From the NCBI RefSeq assembly GCF_900099965.1, contig NZ_FNDJ01000012.1, forward strand, positions 303,975-367,974: 64,000 nucleotides of DNA, written 5' to 3'. The notes beneath the pieces were generated by a model. It searched no databases. It saw only the letters and a list, made by a program, of their open reading frames with translations, and was not told the origin of the DNA. Positions 1-9,555 of the stretch are shown here, one piece after another. A program made the translations under genes and the position numbers. Numbering within the stretch: the stretch's first letter is position 1; every line of letters starts with the position of its first letter. This DNA is from Nonomuraea jiangxiensis. GTDB taxonomy: Bacteria > Actinomycetota > Actinomycetes > Streptosporangiales > Streptosporangiaceae.

Positions 1-1
1 C

Positions 2-1738
2 CTCGGCCAGGCGCGCGACGGCTCCCCGGTCGCCGTCAAGGTGCTGCACGAGGGGATCGCCGTGACCGAGCGCCTGGCCAGGGCGATCGCCGGCGCGCGG
101 ACGGTCGAGCCGTTCTGCCTCGCGCGGGTGCTGGACGCCTCGACCGGCGGCCGCCCGTACATCGTCACGGAGTACGTGGACGGGCCCTCGCTGCAGCAGG
201 CGGGCCCGTGCCGCGAGGCGGACCCGCGGCGGCTGGCCGTGGCGACCGCGACGGCGCTGGACGCCATCCACCAGGCCGGCGTTCTCCACGGGAACCTCAC
301 CCCGGCGAACGTCCTGCTGGGGGCCGACGGGCCGCGGGTCGTGGACTTCGGCATCGCGGGGGCGCTCGGCTCGGGGGTGAGGGCGACCGGCACCATCGTG
401 GGCACGCCCGCGTACATGGCTCCTGAGCAGCTCGCGGGCAGGGCGGTGGGGGCGCCGGCGGACGTGTTCGCGTGGGCGTCGGTGGTGGTGTTCGCGGCCA
501 CGGGGGTGCCGCCGTTCGGGGACGGCTCGCTGCCCGTGGTGATCAACCGCATCCTGAACGACGAGCCGGAGATCGGTGAGCCGCCGTCGCCGTTACGCGA
601 GGTGGTGCTGGCGTGCCTGGCCAAGGACCCGGCCACCCGCCCCGCGATGCGCGACGTCCTCCTCCATCTCACCGCTCCCCTCCGCCACCATGCCCCCGCC
701 GCGCCCCGGCCCGAGACCGCCGCCGCCTTGCCGAACTGGCACCAGGTCCCCGACCTCACCCCCGACCACACCGCCTCCCACCCTCAACCCTCCGCCGGCC
801 CCCTCCCCGGACGCCGGCGCGCCGACCGTCCCCAGCCCCAGGACCTGTCCCTGGGCGGCCGGGACCAGACCCCCCATCAGAGCCCCGCACAGGGCCACAC
901 GCAGGGCGCAGGGCCGTACCTGCCGTCGCGTACGAACCCGCACGAGAGCCCCGCCCAGGCCACCGCACCGCTACCGGCGCTGTCCGACCTCGCCTCCCCA
1001 TCCAAGCCACCGGAACGCCCCGAACCCATAGCCCGGTTCGAGCAGGAGCGGCCCGAGCCGATGGCCCGGTTCGACGGTGTGGTGCCGGGCCAGTCCCCGG
1101 TCGCGGTGATGGTGGCGCCCGCGGTCCCGGTCGAGGCGGCCGGGGACGCGGACGAGGCCGGGGCTCCCGCGCCGGGACCGAGGCCCAGGCGCCGGTTGAA
1201 GACCGTGCTCGTCGTGACCGTGGCGGCCGTGACCGTGCTCGCCCTGGCCGGTGCCATCGTGTGGCTCACGCCCACCGCCCCCACCCCGAAGACCAGGAGC
1301 GACGCTCCCGCGACCGGCCCCGCCGCGACGCCCGGCCCATCGCCGGAGCGGGGGCGTACGACGGTCCCCCAGTCCGGCGACACCTCCGGCGCCGTGCCCA
1401 CCACCACGGGCGGGATCGACCGGCTCAGGCTCGTCAGCCTGCGGGCGAGCGGCACCAGGGACGGCGACTGCTGGGCGGCCGGCGAGGTGACGCTCCGGGC
1501 GCTCGTGCAGCGGACGGGCGGCCCGCTCACCCTCACCTACGCCTGGATCATCGACGGCACGGCCACCAGGCGCGCCATGGCGCTCATCCCGGAGAACGGC
1601 CGGCGTTACCTGTCCCCGCCCCGCGCCCTCCTCACGAGCCTGGGCGGCGGCACCCACGAGGTCACGCTGCGGATCACCGCCCCCACCGCCCTCCAGCGGA
1701 CCGTCTCGATCACGACGTGCGAGAGCACCGCCTTCTGA
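2..1738 (+). CDS. Serine/threonine protein kinase-like membrane protein, 5'-truncated, probable pseudokinase
   Basis: The frame is already open at the window edge, with VAVK (the kinase beta-3 lysine) at codons 32-40, so the P-loop and true start lie upstream. The kinase-like domain reaches about nt 680. It keeps VVDFGIA (DFG) and YMAPEQ (activation segment end), but the catalytic loop reads HGNLTPAN at nt 287-310 where HRDLKPAN is expected. The catalytic Asp is Asn, and the Arg and the following Lys are also lost. A Pro-rich linker follows, then one membrane segment (VLVVTVAAVTVLALAGAIVW) and an extracytoplasmic tail of about 150 residues with two cysteines. The layout matches the intact kinase at 9556-11211. 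The fold is clear; lack of activity is inferred from the motif loss, so a scaffold or ligand-sensing role is possible. Confidence 0.85.
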   Translation, partial: LGQARDGSPVAVKVLHEGIAVTERLARAIAGARTVEPFCLARVLDASTGGRPYIVTEYVDGPSLQQAGPCREADPRRLAVATATALDAIHQAGVLHGNLTPANVLLGADGPRVVDFGIAGALGSGVRATGTIVGTPAYMAPEQLAGRAVGAPADVFAWASVVVFAATGVPPFGDGSLPVVINRILNDEPEIGEPPSPLREVVLACLAKDPATRPAMRDVLLHLTAPLRHHAPAAPRPETAAALPNWHQVPDLTPDHTASHPQPSAGPLPGRRRADRPQPQDLSLGGRDQTPHQSPAQGHTQGAGPYLPSRTNPHESPAQATAPLPALSDLASPSKPPERPEPIARFEQERPEPMARFDGVVPGQSPVAVMVAPAVPVEAAGDADEAGAPAPGPRPRRRLKTVLVVTVAAVTVLALAGAIVWLTPTAPTPKTRSDAPATGPAATPGPSPERGRTTVPQSGDTSGAVPTTTGGIDRLRLVSLRASGTRDGDCWAAGEVTLRALVQRTGGPLTLTYAWIIDGTATRRAMALIPENGRRYLSPPRALLTSLGGGTHEVTLRITAPTALQRTVSITTCESTAF

Positions 1739-1780
1739 CCGCCAGGCTCACCATCCGCCCTGCCCGGCGCCGGGGCCTGC

Positions 1781-3919
1781 CTACCGGTGGCGGAGCCGGG
1801 TCAGCAGGTCGAGGGCGGCGTCGGCGATCACGGTGCCCGGCGGGAAGATCGCGGTGGCGCCCGCCGCCCGGAGCTCGTCGTGGTCGCCCGGCGGGACGAC
1901 GCCGCCGACCACGATCATGATGTCGGAGGCGTCGAGGTCGGCCAGCGCCCGGCGCAGCGCCGGCACCAGCGTGAGGTGGCCGCCGGCCAGCGAGGACACG
2001 CCCACCACGTGCACGTCGGCCTCGACCGCCTGCCTGGCGACCTCCTCCGGCGTCTGGAACAGCGGGCCGACGTCCACGTCGAAGCCCAGGTCGGCGAAGG
2101 CGGTGGCGATCACCTTCTGGCCGCGGTCGTGCCCGTCCTGGCCCACCTTGGCCACCAGGATGCGCGGCCGGCGGCCCTCGGCCCGTTCGAAGTCGGCGCA
2201 GGCGCGGCGGGCGCGCTCGACGTCGGCGGCCGGGCCTGACTCGTCGCGGTACACCCCAGAAATGGTACGTACCTGCTCGGCGTGCCGCCCGAACACCCGT
2301 TCAAGCGCGTCGGAGATCTCGCCCACCGTGGCCTTGGCGCGGGCGGCGTCCACGGCCAGTTTGAGCAGGTTGTGCTCCAGGCCGGGCGCGGGGTCGGCGG
2401 CGGCCTTGGTGAGCGCGTCGAGGGCCCGCCGGACGGCGTCGTCGTCGCGCTCGGCCCGCAGCCGGGCCAGTTTGTCGAGCTGGCGGGCGCGTACGGCGCT
2501 GTTGTCGACCTTGAGCACCTCGATGTCCTCGTCGGCGTCCGCGCGGTATTTGTTCACCCCGATGACGGGCTGGCGGCCGGAGTCGATGCGGGCCTGGGTC
2601 CGGGCGGCCGCCTCCTCGATGCGCAGCTTGGGCAGGCCCGCCTCGATGGCCCTGGCCATGCCGCCGGCGGACTCGACCTCGCGGATGTGGCCCCAGGCGC
2701 GTTCGGCGAGGTCGTGGGTGAGGCGCTCGACGTAGTAGGAGCCGCCCCAGGGGTCGATCACCCGGGTCGTGCCGGACTCCTGCTGCAGGAGGAGCTGGGT
2801 GTTGCGGGCGATGCGCGCGGAGAAGTCGCTGGGCAGGGCGAGCGCCTCGTCCAGCGCGTTGGTGTGCAGCGACTGGGTGTGGCCCTGGGTGGCGGCCATG
2901 GCCTCCACGCAGGTGCGGGTCACGTTGTTGAACACGTCCTGCGCGGTCAGCGACCAGCCGGAGGTCTGGCTGTGCGTACGGAGGCTCAACGATTTCGGGT
3001 TTCTGGCATCGAACCCGGACACGAGCTTGGCCCACAACAACCGGGCGGCCCGGAGCTTGGCGACCTCCATGAAGAAGTTCATGCCGATGCACCAGAAGAA
3101 CGACAACCGCGGCGCGAACCGGTCGATGTCCAGCCCCGCGGCCACTCCGGCGCGCAGGTATTCCACCCCGTCGGCCAGCGTGTAGGCCAGCTCCAGGTCG
3201 CAGGTGGCCCCGGCCTCCTGGATGTGATAGCCAGAAATGCTGATCGAGTTAAATTTCGGCATCTTCTCGCTCGTATAAGCGAAAATATCCGAAATGATCC
3301 GCATCGACGGTCCCGGCGGATAAATGTAGGTGTTGCGGACCATGAACTCCTTGAGGATGTCGTTCTGGATGGTCCCCGCCAGATCCTCCGGCGCGACGCC
3401 CTGCTCCTCGGCCGCCACGATGTAGAGGGCGAGCACGGGCAGCACCGCGCCGTTCATGGTCATGGACACCGACATGCGCTCCAGCGGGATGCCGTCGAAC
3501 AGCTGCCGCATGTCGTAGATCGAGTCGATCGCCACCCCCGCCATGCCCACGTCCCCGGCCACCCGCGGGTGATCGGAGTCGTATCCCCGGTGGGTGGCCA
3601 GGTCGAACGCCACCGACAGGCCCTTCTGCCCGGCCGCCAGGTTGCGCCGGTAGAAGGCGTTGGAGTCCTCGGCCGTGGAGAAGCCGGCGTACTGCCGGAT
3701 GGTCCACGGCTGGTTGACGTACATGGTGGGGTAGGGACCGCGCAGGTAGGGGGCGGCGCCCGGATAGGTGTGCAGGAAGTCGAGCCCGTCGAGGTCACCG
3801 GCCGTGTAGAGCGGCTTGACGCCGATTCCCTCGGGGGTCTCCCAGACCTCGCCCGCCGGCGGCTCCGCGTCCTTGGCGGGCCGGGTGTCGAGCGGAACGC
3901 CGGAGAAGTCCGGGATCAT
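1781..3919 (-). CDS. mutB: Methylmalonyl-CoA mutase, large (catalytic) subunit
   Basis: 712 aa. It interconverts (R)-methylmalonyl-CoA and succinyl-CoA with adenosylcobalamin, linking propionyl-CoA and odd-chain or branched substrates to the TCA cycle. The N-terminal TIM barrel contains YPTMYVNQPWTIRQYAGFST and HTNALDEALALP. The C-terminal B12 domain has the base-off signature DGHDRG in KVGQDGHDRGQKVIATAF. The ATG at 3919 is chosen over the longer frame because it has a GGAGGTGA ribosome site and overlaps the mutA stop as ATGA, giving translational coupling. Size and motifs match the family, so identification is firm. No meaB chaperone gene is next to it. Confidence 0.96.
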   Translation of the reverse strand: MIPDFSGVPLDTRPAKDAEPPAGEVWETPEGIGVKPLYTAGDLDGLDFLHTYPGAAPYLRGPYPTMYVNQPWTIRQYAGFSTAEDSNAFYRRNLAAGQKGLSVAFDLATHRGYDSDHPRVAGDVGMAGVAIDSIYDMRQLFDGIPLERMSVSMTMNGAVLPVLALYIVAAEEQGVAPEDLAGTIQNDILKEFMVRNTYIYPPGPSMRIISDIFAYTSEKMPKFNSISISGYHIQEAGATCDLELAYTLADGVEYLRAGVAAGLDIDRFAPRLSFFWCIGMNFFMEVAKLRAARLLWAKLVSGFDARNPKSLSLRTHSQTSGWSLTAQDVFNNVTRTCVEAMAATQGHTQSLHTNALDEALALPSDFSARIARNTQLLLQQESGTTRVIDPWGGSYYVERLTHDLAERAWGHIREVESAGGMARAIEAGLPKLRIEEAAARTQARIDSGRQPVIGVNKYRADADEDIEVLKVDNSAVRARQLDKLARLRAERDDDAVRRALDALTKAAADPAPGLEHNLLKLAVDAARAKATVGEISDALERVFGRHAEQVRTISGVYRDESGPAADVERARRACADFERAEGRRPRILVAKVGQDGHDRGQKVIATAFADLGFDVDVGPLFQTPEEVARQAVEADVHVVGVSSLAGGHLTLVPALRRALADLDASDIMIVVGGVVPPGDHDELRAAGATAIFPPGTVIADAALDLLTRLRHR

Positions 3920-5673
3920 CGGGTCACCTCCAGGTCGTCGAAGGTCTCGCGGAGCACGGCCAGGGCGTCGCAACCGGCGTAGAGGTTGGCGTCCACGCCT
4001 TCGTAGTGACCCTTCCCCGCCAGCCACACCTTTCTCGCGCCCGCCCGGACCAGCGCGGTGGCCACGGCGGCGGCGTGCTGGGCGTAGAGCTTGTCGGTGG
4101 AGCACAGGCAGGCGACGCGGGAGCCGCTGACGGCGAAGGCGGTGGCGATCTGCTCGGGGTCGGCGCCCGGGCCCGCGGTCTCGGTGTCCAGGCCGCCCGC
4201 CCCGAACAGGTTGGCCGCGAACGACGCCCTGGCCGTGTAGGCGGCCAGCGGGCCGATGGTGGCCAGGAACACCTTGGGCCGCTCGGGCTGCGCGTCGGCG
4301 AGGTCTCTCAGGTCCTCGAACGCCCGCGCGTACCGCACCTTCGGCGGGCCGTCCGTGGAGGTCCGGGAAGGGGCCGCCTGCGGGCCGGGCTCCACGGCGG
4401 GCGGGCGGCGGAGCGGGGTCTCGTGGATGTTCGGGAACTCGCTCACGCCGGTGATCGGGAAGCGCCGGTGGGCGATGTCGGCGTCGCGGCGGGCGCGGGT
4501 GGCGGCCAGCCGCTCCGACACCCGCCCGGAGGCCGCCTCGATCCCCCCGGCGGCCTCGATCTCCTGGAACCAGGCCCAGGCGCGCTCGGCCAGCTCGGCG
4601 GTGCGATGTTCGACGTAGTAGGAGCCGCCCGCGGGGTCGATCACCCGCCCCAGCCCGGACTCCTCCAGCAGCAGCGACTGCGTGTTACGGGCGATACGGC
4701 GTGAGAAGGCGTCGGGCGGCCCGAGGCAGGCGTCGAACGGCTGCACGGTGACCGCCTCGGCCCCGCCCACCCCGGCGGCGAAGCAGGCCACGGCGGTGCG
4801 GAGCAGGTTGACCCAGGGGTCGCGGGTGGTCATCATGGCCGAGCTGGTGACGGCGTGCTGCCGTTGCGCCCCGTGCTCGGCGGCCCCGCACACCTCGGCG
4901 ACCCTGGCCCACAGGCGCCGCGCGGCCCGCAGCTTGGCGATGGTGGCGAACTGGTCGTCGGTGGCGGCGTACCGGAAGTCGATCTGGTCCAGCGCCTGCG
5001 CCACGGAGAGCCCGCCGCCGGTGAGCACCCGCAGCTCGGCGACGCCCCGCGCGATCGAGCAGCCCAGCTCGTCGGCGTCGCCGCCGCCGGCGTCGTGGTA
5101 GGGAGTGGCGTCCACGGTGACGGCCCGCAGCCCGGGGAAGTCCGCCAGGCAGCGGCGGGCCAGCCGGAGCCCCAGGGCGCCCGCGGCGCCCAGGTTGCCG
5201 CGGGGCGCGACGCCGCGCTCGGCGGCCAGGCCGAACAGGACCTCGGCGGCCTCCTCAGCCAGCTCCCCGGCCTCCAGCACGACGGGCGCCAGGTCGAGGT
5301 AGACCTCCGCGAGCACCGCGCCCAGCGACTCCACCGGGATGGCCCCGGGCCCGACGACCAGCCACAGCGAGGTGACGCCGCCCTCCAGATCGGCCAGCAC
5401 GGCCTCCGGGTCGGGCAGGGCGTGCCGCTGCCGTACGTCCCATCCGGCGACCGCCCGGGACCCCCGCAGGAACGGGTAGGCACCGGGCAGGCCGGGATCG
5501 CCCGGCAGGTCGTCCGGGTCGTAGAGCGGCGCGACCGTCATCCCGTCATAGGTGGCGCCGGCCAGCGCCTCCTCCGGCGAGTCCGTATCGACCCCGGACC
5601 GGCGCAGCACCTCGACCGCCAGCGCGCGCCAGTCGTCTCGGGTGATGGACGCGAAACCCGATGCGAGTTCCAT
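3916..5673 (-). CDS. mutA: Methylmalonyl-CoA mutase, small (non-catalytic) subunit
   Basis: About 585 aa and homologous to MutB along its length, for example RNTQSLLLEESGLGRVIDPA and GGSYYVEHRTAELAERAWAW. The C-terminal region (ATIGPLAAYTARASFAANLF, then AVSGSRVACLCSTDKLYAQH) lacks the DxHxxG cobalamin motif, as expected for the structural subunit of the heterodimer. It ends in a 4-bp ATGA overlap with mutB, so the two are made from one message in equal amounts. The start at ATG 5673 (MELASGFASITRDDW) fits known MutA N-termini. An ATG at 5703, just after GTGAGG, is an alternative. Confidence 0.94.
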   Translation of the reverse strand: MELASGFASITRDDWRALAVEVLRRSGVDTDSPEEALAGATYDGMTVAPLYDPDDLPGDPGLPGAYPFLRGSRAVAGWDVRQRHALPDPEAVLADLEGGVTSLWLVVGPGAIPVESLGAVLAEVYLDLAPVVLEAGELAEEAAEVLFGLAAERGVAPRGNLGAAGALGLRLARRCLADFPGLRAVTVDATPYHDAGGGDADELGCSIARGVAELRVLTGGGLSVAQALDQIDFRYAATDDQFATIAKLRAARRLWARVAEVCGAAEHGAQRQHAVTSSAMMTTRDPWVNLLRTAVACFAAGVGGAEAVTVQPFDACLGPPDAFSRRIARNTQSLLLEESGLGRVIDPAGGSYYVEHRTAELAERAWAWFQEIEAAGGIEAASGRVSERLAATRARRDADIAHRRFPITGVSEFPNIHETPLRRPPAVEPGPQAAPSRTSTDGPPKVRYARAFEDLRDLADAQPERPKVFLATIGPLAAYTARASFAANLFGAGGLDTETAGPGADPEQIATAFAVSGSRVACLCSTDKLYAQHAAAVATALVRAGARKVWLAGKGHYEGVDANLYAGCDALAVLRETFDDLEVTR

Positions 5674-5721
5674 GATTCGGATAGTAGGTGGAAACGCGGC
5701 CATCCTCACAACCGGGTGGGG

Positions 5722-6540
5722 TCAGGACGGCGCCTCCCAGGTCAGCCGCCAGGTGACCGGCCCCACGATCCCGTCGTCGGGCACCTGCTGTCGGCGCTGG
5801 AAACGCCGGCACACCTCACGCGACTCGCTCCCGTACGCGCCGTCCACCGCCAGCTCCCAGCCGCGTGCCCGCATCTGCCGCTGCCAGGTGCGTACGTCCT
5901 CGCCGCGCGTCACCGGCGGATAGCGCAGCAGCCGGCCGGGGAACGGCGGGGCCGAGGGCCTGTCCGGGGGTGTGTCCGGGGGTGTGTCCGGGGGTGTGTC
6001 CGGGGGTGTGTCCGGCACCGGCCCGCCGTCGGCCGGCCGGGGCGCGCCCCGCCTGACCCAGGTGTAGAGGGGCTGGCCGGGGCAGTCGGTCGAGTATCCG
6101 TCCCGGTGCCCCTTGATCTCCTTGCCGGCCTCCCCGTGCTCGCGGGTGTACTGGATGGCGTCGAGGATCGCGTGCAGCAGCTCGTCGGGCGGCTGCACCA
6201 GCCCCGCGTTGCCGACCAGCCCGAGCACCGCGTAGTGGCCCGCGTTGAGCCCCGGGCCGTTGGCGGCGGGCAGGTTGTGCAGCCCTCGTCCCTCGAACAC
6301 CATGCGGTGCGGGCAGGCGACGAAGGAGTAGGCGATGTCGATCCAGCCGTTGCCGTCCATGTGGTAAGCCTGGATGGATCGCACCAGGTCCACGCAGCCG
6401 CCATGGTCGGAGACGATGCCCGGGTCCACCCTGCCGCCCGTGTAGTGCACCTTCACGCCTTTGGTGGATTCGAGCTGTGTGTAGTCGCCACGCGGCGAAC
6501 GGGCGTTCCAGTCACGTCTTAACACCAGGTCAATGGCCAC
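5722..6540 (-). CDS. Peptidoglycan recognition/N-acetylmuramoyl-L-alanine amidase with peptidoglycan-binding domain
   Basis: 272 aa. The N-terminal PGRP/amidase-2-like domain (about residues 1-165) has VHYTGG, YHMDGNGWIDIAYSFVACPH and KGHRDGYSTDCPG; the two His and the Cys of the last motifs are the usual zinc ligands. A linker of four PDTP repeats (12-bp DNA repeats) joins it to a C-terminal peptidoglycan-binding domain (VTRGEDVRTWQRQMRARGW, then GAYGSESREVCRRFQR and DGIVGPVTW). It should cleave or bind cell-wall stem peptides. No Sec signal peptide is visible from the chosen ATG, so export would need another route or a different start. It follows mutA head-to-tail after 50 bases but is unlikely to be functionally linked. 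Confidence 0.88.
   Translation of the reverse strand: MAIDLVLRRDWNARSPRGDYTQLESTKGVKVHYTGGRVDPGIVSDHGGCVDLVRSIQAYHMDGNGWIDIAYSFVACPHRMVFEGRGLHNLPAANGPGLNAGHYAVLGLVGNAGLVQPPDELLHAILDAIQYTREHGEAGKEIKGHRDGYSTDCPGQPLYTWVRRGAPRPADGGPVPDTPPDTPPDTPPDTPPDRPSAPPFPGRLLRYPPVTRGEDVRTWQRQMRARGWELAVDGAYGSESREVCRRFQRRQQVPDDGIVGPVTWRLTWEAPS
5961..6012. repeat. 12-bp tandem repeats in the amidase linker
   Basis: Four near-perfect copies of a 12-bp unit (GGTGTGTCCGGG on the plus strand) encode the DTPP repeats between the amidase and the peptidoglycan-binding domain. Copy number is likely to vary between strains by slippage, changing linker length only. Confidence 0.8.
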
Positions 6541-6621
6541 GGTGATCTCCGAGAGTAGATATCGCGAACACTGAGCGTAACGCGCGGAGTGCCGGTGGGT
6601 CCCCGGGATCGGGATTTTCCG

Positions 6622-7566
6622 CTACGGCCTGATCACCCGCTGGTCCGTCACGATCGCGGTGATCAGGTCGTGCGGGGTCACGTCGAAGGCCGGGTTCAGC
6701 GCCCGTGTGCCCTCGGGGGCCAGCCGGGTCCCCCCGATGGTCACGATCTCCTCCGCGCCCCGGTCCTCGATCTCGATGTGCTCGCCGGACGGGGTGGCCG
6801 GGTCGATCGTGGACTCCGGCGCGACCACCACGAACGGCACCCCGGCCCGTTCCGCGCCGAGCGCGAGGGCGTACGAGCCGATCTTGTTGGCGGTGTCGCC
6901 GTTGGCGGCGATCCGGTCCGCGCCGATGAGCACCGCGTCGACCTGCCCCTTGGCCAGCAGGTACGGCCCGGCGGAGTCGGCGATGAGGCGGTGCGGCGCG
7001 CCCATCCTGGCCAGCTCCCAGGTGGTCAGCCGGGCACCCTGGAGCAGCGGGCGGGTCTCCAGGGCGAGCACCTCGGCCAGCCGCCCGCGCTCGTGCAGCG
7101 TCTGCACGACGCCGAGCGCGGTGCCACGTTCGACGGCGGCGAGCCCGCCGGTGTTGCAGACGGTCATGATCCGCAGCCGGTCGCCTTCGAGCAGGTCGGC
7201 CCCGCGCTCGCCCATGGCCCGGCAGGCGGCGATGTCGTCGTCGCGCACGCGCAGCGCGGCGGCCAGCACCGCCTCGCGGCCCCCGGACAGGTGCGCGGCC
7301 GCCCGGTCCACGCCCCACGCGAGGTTGACGGCGGTGGGCCGGGCGGCGCGGAGCGCGGCGATCGCGGCGAGGTCACCGTCGGCGAGCACGACTCCGAGCG
7401 CACCGGCCACGCCGAGCGCGGGGGCACCGCGCACGGCCAGCCGCCGGATGGCGTCCACCAGTTCCTCGACGGTGTGGATGCGCAGCATCACGCACTTGCC
7501 GGGCAGCAGGGTCTGGTCCACGAGCTCCACGGCGCCGTCGACCCAATCGATGGTCCTCACGGCCAA
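6622..7566 (-). CDS. mtnA: S-methyl-5-thioribose-1-phosphate isomerase
   Basis: 314 aa. It is the aldose-ketose isomerase of the methionine salvage pathway, turning methylthioribose-1-phosphate into methylthioribulose-1-phosphate. Diagnostic motifs are the RGAPALGVAGALG loop, TVCNTGGLAAVERGTALG with the catalytic Cys, and IGADRIAANGDTANKIGSYA with the catalytic Asp. The C-terminus (NPAFDVTPHDLITAIVTDQRV) is typical. The start is TTG at 7566 or GTG at 7560; a TAAGTT -10-like box a few bases upstream suggests a near-leaderless message. No other mtn gene or SAM riboswitch-like structure is adjacent. Confidence 0.95.
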   Translation of the reverse strand: MAVRTIDWVDGAVELVDQTLLPGKCVMLRIHTVEELVDAIRRLAVRGAPALGVAGALGVVLADGDLAAIAALRAARPTAVNLAWGVDRAAAHLSGGREAVLAAALRVRDDDIAACRAMGERGADLLEGDRLRIMTVCNTGGLAAVERGTALGVVQTLHERGRLAEVLALETRPLLQGARLTTWELARMGAPHRLIADSAGPYLLAKGQVDAVLIGADRIAANGDTANKIGSYALALGAERAGVPFVVVAPESTIDPATPSGEHIEIEDRGAEEIVTIGGTRLAPEGTRALNPAFDVTPHDLITAIVTDQRVIRP

Positions 7567-7594
7567 ACGCTAACTTATCCGGCAACCCACACAT

Positions 7595-9460
7595 TCAGCG
7601 CTCGGCGAGCACGATCACCGAGTCACCCTCGTCCAGCACGATGGGCTCGGCCTTGGCGGGGTTGAGGACGATGCCGTAGTGCGGGGGATCGTTCCTGGCC
7701 TGGGCGTTGCGGTAGCCGATGGCGGTCTCGCCCCTGCGCCGGGCGGCCTCCACGACCGTGGAGAACGTCACCTTCGTGCCCGGCCTGACGTAGGACGTGG
7801 CCGGGCGCGGGTAGATCTCGGACCCGCACGAGTCGAACAGGTAGGCGAACACGTCGGCGAGGTGGCGGTTCTCGGCCAGCTGGGCGAGGAGCAGGCCGAT
7901 GACGGTGTCGCTGATCACGATGTCGTCGGCCTCGGTGACCTCGGCCAGGGCGCGGTTGTTCTCGTCGTGCATCTCGCTGACGATCGAGTAGTGCTCGCCG
8001 AGCGTGCTCTGCATGTCGCGGAGCTGCAGCAGCGTCATGAGCGTGCGCGTGTCGGAGTGGTGCGGGTCGAAGCGGTCGTCGGACAGCACGATGACGTGCT
8101 GGAAGAGGCCGATGCCGAGGGACTCCAGGGCCCAGCGGTCGGTGGTGTCGCAGTCCTTGACGTTCACGGTGAGGTTGCGCAGGCCCGCCAGGTTCGTGCC
8201 CGCCTTGGGGTGGTCGGCGGCGACCTCCAGCACCGAACCGGGGGCGACGTACCCGTCCAGGTAGCGCACGATCTGCTCGGCCCGGCCGTTCCAGTTGAGC
8301 AGGAGCGTGCGCTCCGGCTCGGTGGGCACGCCGGGCGCCATGACGATGGCGGACTCGTCCACGGAGGGCATGCCGGCGGCCAGGCTGATGTGGGAGTCGT
8401 CGTGCGCGATGACGATGACCTGGTCCTCGTCCGTGATGACGGTGTCCATGGGCGGGTTGAGCACGATGCCGGACGGGCGGCGCAGGCCGATCACGGAGGC
8501 GGTCTGGTAGGCGTGCAGCGCGTCGCCGTACGTCATGCCGACGGTCTTCTTGGGGGTGCGCAGGTAGATCTCGCCGCCGTCGAAGTTCAGCAGGTCCATG
8601 CAGACGACGGACATGCCGGACTGGCGCGAGGACTGCACGATCAGCCTGGAGGCGGTGTCGTCCGAGTCGACCAGGTGTACGTCGGGGCCGCCGGCCAGGC
8701 GGGCGGCGGCGATGTTGCGGCTGGAGGCGAGCGCCGCGACCACCGGCGGGTGGGAGCCCTCGCGCTTGGCCAGGGCCAGCAGGATCTTGATGACGTGCGC
8801 GTCCGGGTCCTCCTTGTCGGGCGAGAGCACCACGACGGAGTTGGCCGCCGCGAGGTTCATCAACGCGAGGTCGTGCGGCTCGGTGGGACGTCCGGTACGG
8901 CAGACCACCCGCGTCCTGCCGAGGTCGCCCACGTGCTCGCGGATGTCCTCCTCCATCTCCAGCTTGTCGCGCTCGGCGAGGATGGCGATGGCCGAGCTCC
9001 GCTGGCTGGCGTGCGCCTTGACCAGCTCGGCCACGATCGTGAAGATCTGGTCCGACCAGCCGAGCACCACCGTGTGGCCGGACTCGACGATGCGCGAGCG
9101 CCCCCGGCGCAGCCGGTCCACCTTCTCCTTCAGCCCGTTGGACAGCAGGCCGACGAGCAGGCTCACGATGAAGAGCCCGCCGAGCGACCCGGCGAACATC
9201 ACCGCCATGTACGCGATGGAACCCTTGTCGCTGGAGATCTTGGCCGGGCTGAACGCGTGCATGAGCGCGATCCACAACACATGCCCCGCGCCTGTCACGC
9301 CGTCCGGCTCGTTCGGCGCCAGCCAGAGGGTGAGCGCCGCCACCACCACGATCAGCGCCACCGACACCACCGCCAGCCAGCCGATCAGCGACGCCGTCCC
9401 CCTGGACATGGTGTTGTCGAACCAGTACCGCAGTCTTTCGCGGACCGTGACCTTCGACAC
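7595..9460 (-). CDS. CASTOR/POLLUX-like ion channel with RCK/TrkA-N domains
   Basis: 621 aa. Two or more N-terminal membrane segments (LIGWLAVVSVALIVVVAALT and GSIAYMAVMFAGSLGGLFIV) flank a pore-like stretch (LMHAFSPAKISSDKG). Two Rossmann-type RCK regions follow, the first starting HTVVLGWSDQIFTIVAELV. This order (short TM pore module, then tandem RCK domains) and motifs such as SGIVLNPPMDTVITDEDQVI match bacterial relatives of plant CASTOR/POLLUX nuclear channels. The expected role is a ligand-gated cation channel; selectivity cannot be read from sequence. It is divergent from the kinase gene at 9556 across about 95 bases, where both promoters must lie. Confidence 0.85.
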   Translation of the reverse strand: MSKVTVRERLRYWFDNTMSRGTASLIGWLAVVSVALIVVVAALTLWLAPNEPDGVTGAGHVLWIALMHAFSPAKISSDKGSIAYMAVMFAGSLGGLFIVSLLVGLLSNGLKEKVDRLRRGRSRIVESGHTVVLGWSDQIFTIVAELVKAHASQRSSAIAILAERDKLEMEEDIREHVGDLGRTRVVCRTGRPTEPHDLALMNLAAANSVVVLSPDKEDPDAHVIKILLALAKREGSHPPVVAALASSRNIAAARLAGGPDVHLVDSDDTASRLIVQSSRQSGMSVVCMDLLNFDGGEIYLRTPKKTVGMTYGDALHAYQTASVIGLRRPSGIVLNPPMDTVITDEDQVIVIAHDDSHISLAAGMPSVDESAIVMAPGVPTEPERTLLLNWNGRAEQIVRYLDGYVAPGSVLEVAADHPKAGTNLAGLRNLTVNVKDCDTTDRWALESLGIGLFQHVIVLSDDRFDPHHSDTRTLMTLLQLRDMQSTLGEHYSIVSEMHDENNRALAEVTEADDIVISDTVIGLLLAQLAENRHLADVFAYLFDSCGSEIYPRPATSYVRPGTKVTFSTVVEAARRRGETAIGYRNAQARNDPPHYGIVLNPAKAEPIVLDEGDSVIVLAER

Positions 9461-9555
9461 TTCCCCGATACCTCCACGTAAGGAGTGATTTATCCCAGCG
9501 GTACAAGGTACCGGGGGATCTTCGCTTCCGCAGGGCGACCGGTAACGTATCGGCC

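Noticed and set aside
7567..7594. SAM-responsive riboswitch before mtnA
   Set aside because: Only 28 bases separate mtnA from the neighbouring gene and no such structure fits; the message looks nearly leaderless.
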